From: Spirulina subsalsa PCC 9445
GTDB taxonomy: Bacteria > Cyanobacteriota > Cyanobacteriia > Cyanobacteriales > Spirulinaceae
Reading direction: 5' to 3'
Assembly (NCBI RefSeq): GCF_000314005.1
Contig: NZ_JH980292.1
Span: 3,072,021-3,136,020, forward strand
Length of the DNA: 64,000 nt
Below the pieces are notes generated by a model. The model was given only the letters and a program-made list of their open reading frames with translations, made no database searches and was not told where the DNA came from. Positions 63,388 through 64,000 of the stretch are shown here, in pieces. Both the position numbers and the translations under genes were made by a program. Each line of letters starts with the position of its first letter. The stretch's first letter is position 1.

Positions 63388-64000
63388 ATTACGACATATT
63401 ACAACAGCATACCCCAACCTGCTATAATCTTGCTAACAATGAGCAAGAATTGAATGCTTAACCTTACTTACAACTATAAGATAATTCCAACCAAAGAGCA
63501 GACAGAGAAGATCGAATTAATTTAACTGTCTGCCAATCTGTTTGGAACTATGCTTTGGTTCAAGAAAGCTTTGGTCTAACAGTCGTAGTTGTCAGGTTAA
63601 CGCTTGCTCTATTCGTTCTGAATAGATTGTTGCTCCCTTTGAATATCCTAACTACCCTACTCAATCTGCCAATCTAACCCAAGCTAAAAAGACTAACGAT
63701 TTCCTGAAGTCTGGTAATGCCCAAGCGATGCAGCAAACATTGCGGAAATTGGAGCGGGCGTTTAACGACATGAAAAGCAAGGGACTAGGTTTTCCTCGCT
63801 TCAAGAGGAACATGAAGTTTTTAGATAAAGCACGGCGTAAGATGAAATTACTACAAAGAAGGCTTAAAAATAAAGACAAAGGTTCTAATAAATGGCAGAA
63901 ACTACAGCATCGGATCGCTCTATTACATGAAGCCGTAGCCAACAGAAGAAAGGATTACTATTTCAAGTTAGCCCATCAACTCTGTGATGGAGTCAGTAGT
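63351..64000 (+). mobile_element. tnpB-only IS200/IS605-type element, copy 2 (runs off the window)
   Basis: The left end CGTCGGAAGAAGACCC lies directly after TTGAT (63346-63350), as in copy 1, and its first 100 bases match copy 1 closely. The right end is outside the window. Confidence 0.8.
63454..64000 (+). pseudogene. Decayed TnpB, copy 2
   Basis: Begins MLNLTYNYKIIPTKEQTEKI like copy 1, then a 1-base loss in GAATTAATTTAA gives a stop after about 23 codons. A further TAG (CTGAATAGATTG) replaces the TAT of copy 1. A deletion of about 260 bp joins AACATGAAG to TTTTTAGATAAAGC across a GAAGT repeat, removing the RuvC-I part. The window ends before the C-terminus. Confidence 0.85.

Overview
The window is cyanobacterial chromosomal DNA. 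It carries allophycocyanin genes (apcA, apcB, apcC), psaC of photosystem I, the dark-operative protochlorophyllide reductase gene chlB, the carotene isomerase gene crtH, lrtA, tandem PEP-CTERM genes and many GCGATCGC-type (HIP1) octamers. Dispersed heptameric CCCGACT tandem repeats, several transposon relics and mostly single-gene transcription units suggest a filamentous, non-model cyanobacterium of Oscillatoriales/Spirulinales type. The genus is inferred, not proven.

Layout. 1-8.6 kb: the 3' end of a deacetylase-like gene, apcABC with a possible leader ORF, ftsW, an M15 peptidase with four helical repeats, a membrane protein of unknown function, psaC and a secreted protein. 8.7-17 kb: lepB, a pentapeptide-repeat/TPR protein, a chemoreceptor, a DUF2301 protein, a solute-binding protein, tadA, plsC and a GT9/gmhB pair. 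17.2-22.9 kb is an accessory block: an antitoxin with a nonsense-mutated PIN toxin between imperfect 39-bp direct repeats, then a TPR-CHAT protease gene and two overlapping unknown genes, the second encoding a protein with a coiled-coil and two C-terminal membrane helices. 23-39 kb: YqiJ-like and flotillin genes, lipB, lrtA, a tnpB relic with two structured right-end hairpins, trmFO, a zinc-ribbon gene, an M23 peptidase, an S8 peptidase, a glycoside-hydrolase-like gene, a pentapeptide gene, egtD and chlB. 39.4-46.2 kb: an AT-rich two-gene unit encoding a 1019-aa protein with no recognised domain and a 1231-aa helicase-like protein. 46.3-51.4 kb: a minus-strand cluster of an LCP protein, a pentapeptide protein and a HetC-like ABC exporter. 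52-64 kb: manC, map, an internally deleted tnpB element, two PEP-CTERM paralogues, an M20 amidohydrolase, a frameshifted IS4-type element, crtH, a COP23 protein and a ferredoxin-like gene cut by a second, decayed tnpB element that runs off the window.

Mobile and repeat DNA is the most distinctive layer. There is a MITE family (four copies, TIR AGGG..TGCTGAATAA, three with exact 4-bp target duplications), two tnpB elements that both begin directly after TTGAT, an IS4-type element with a 9-bp duplication inside a dispersed GC hairpin, heptamer arrays, and a 5 x 11-bp A-tract repeat upstream of lrtA.

The best candidates for undescribed systems are the 39.4-46.2 kb helicase pair and the CHAT protease/membrane-protein cluster at 18.0-22.9 kb. 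Both are inferences from motifs and gene arrangement. No homology search was possible.
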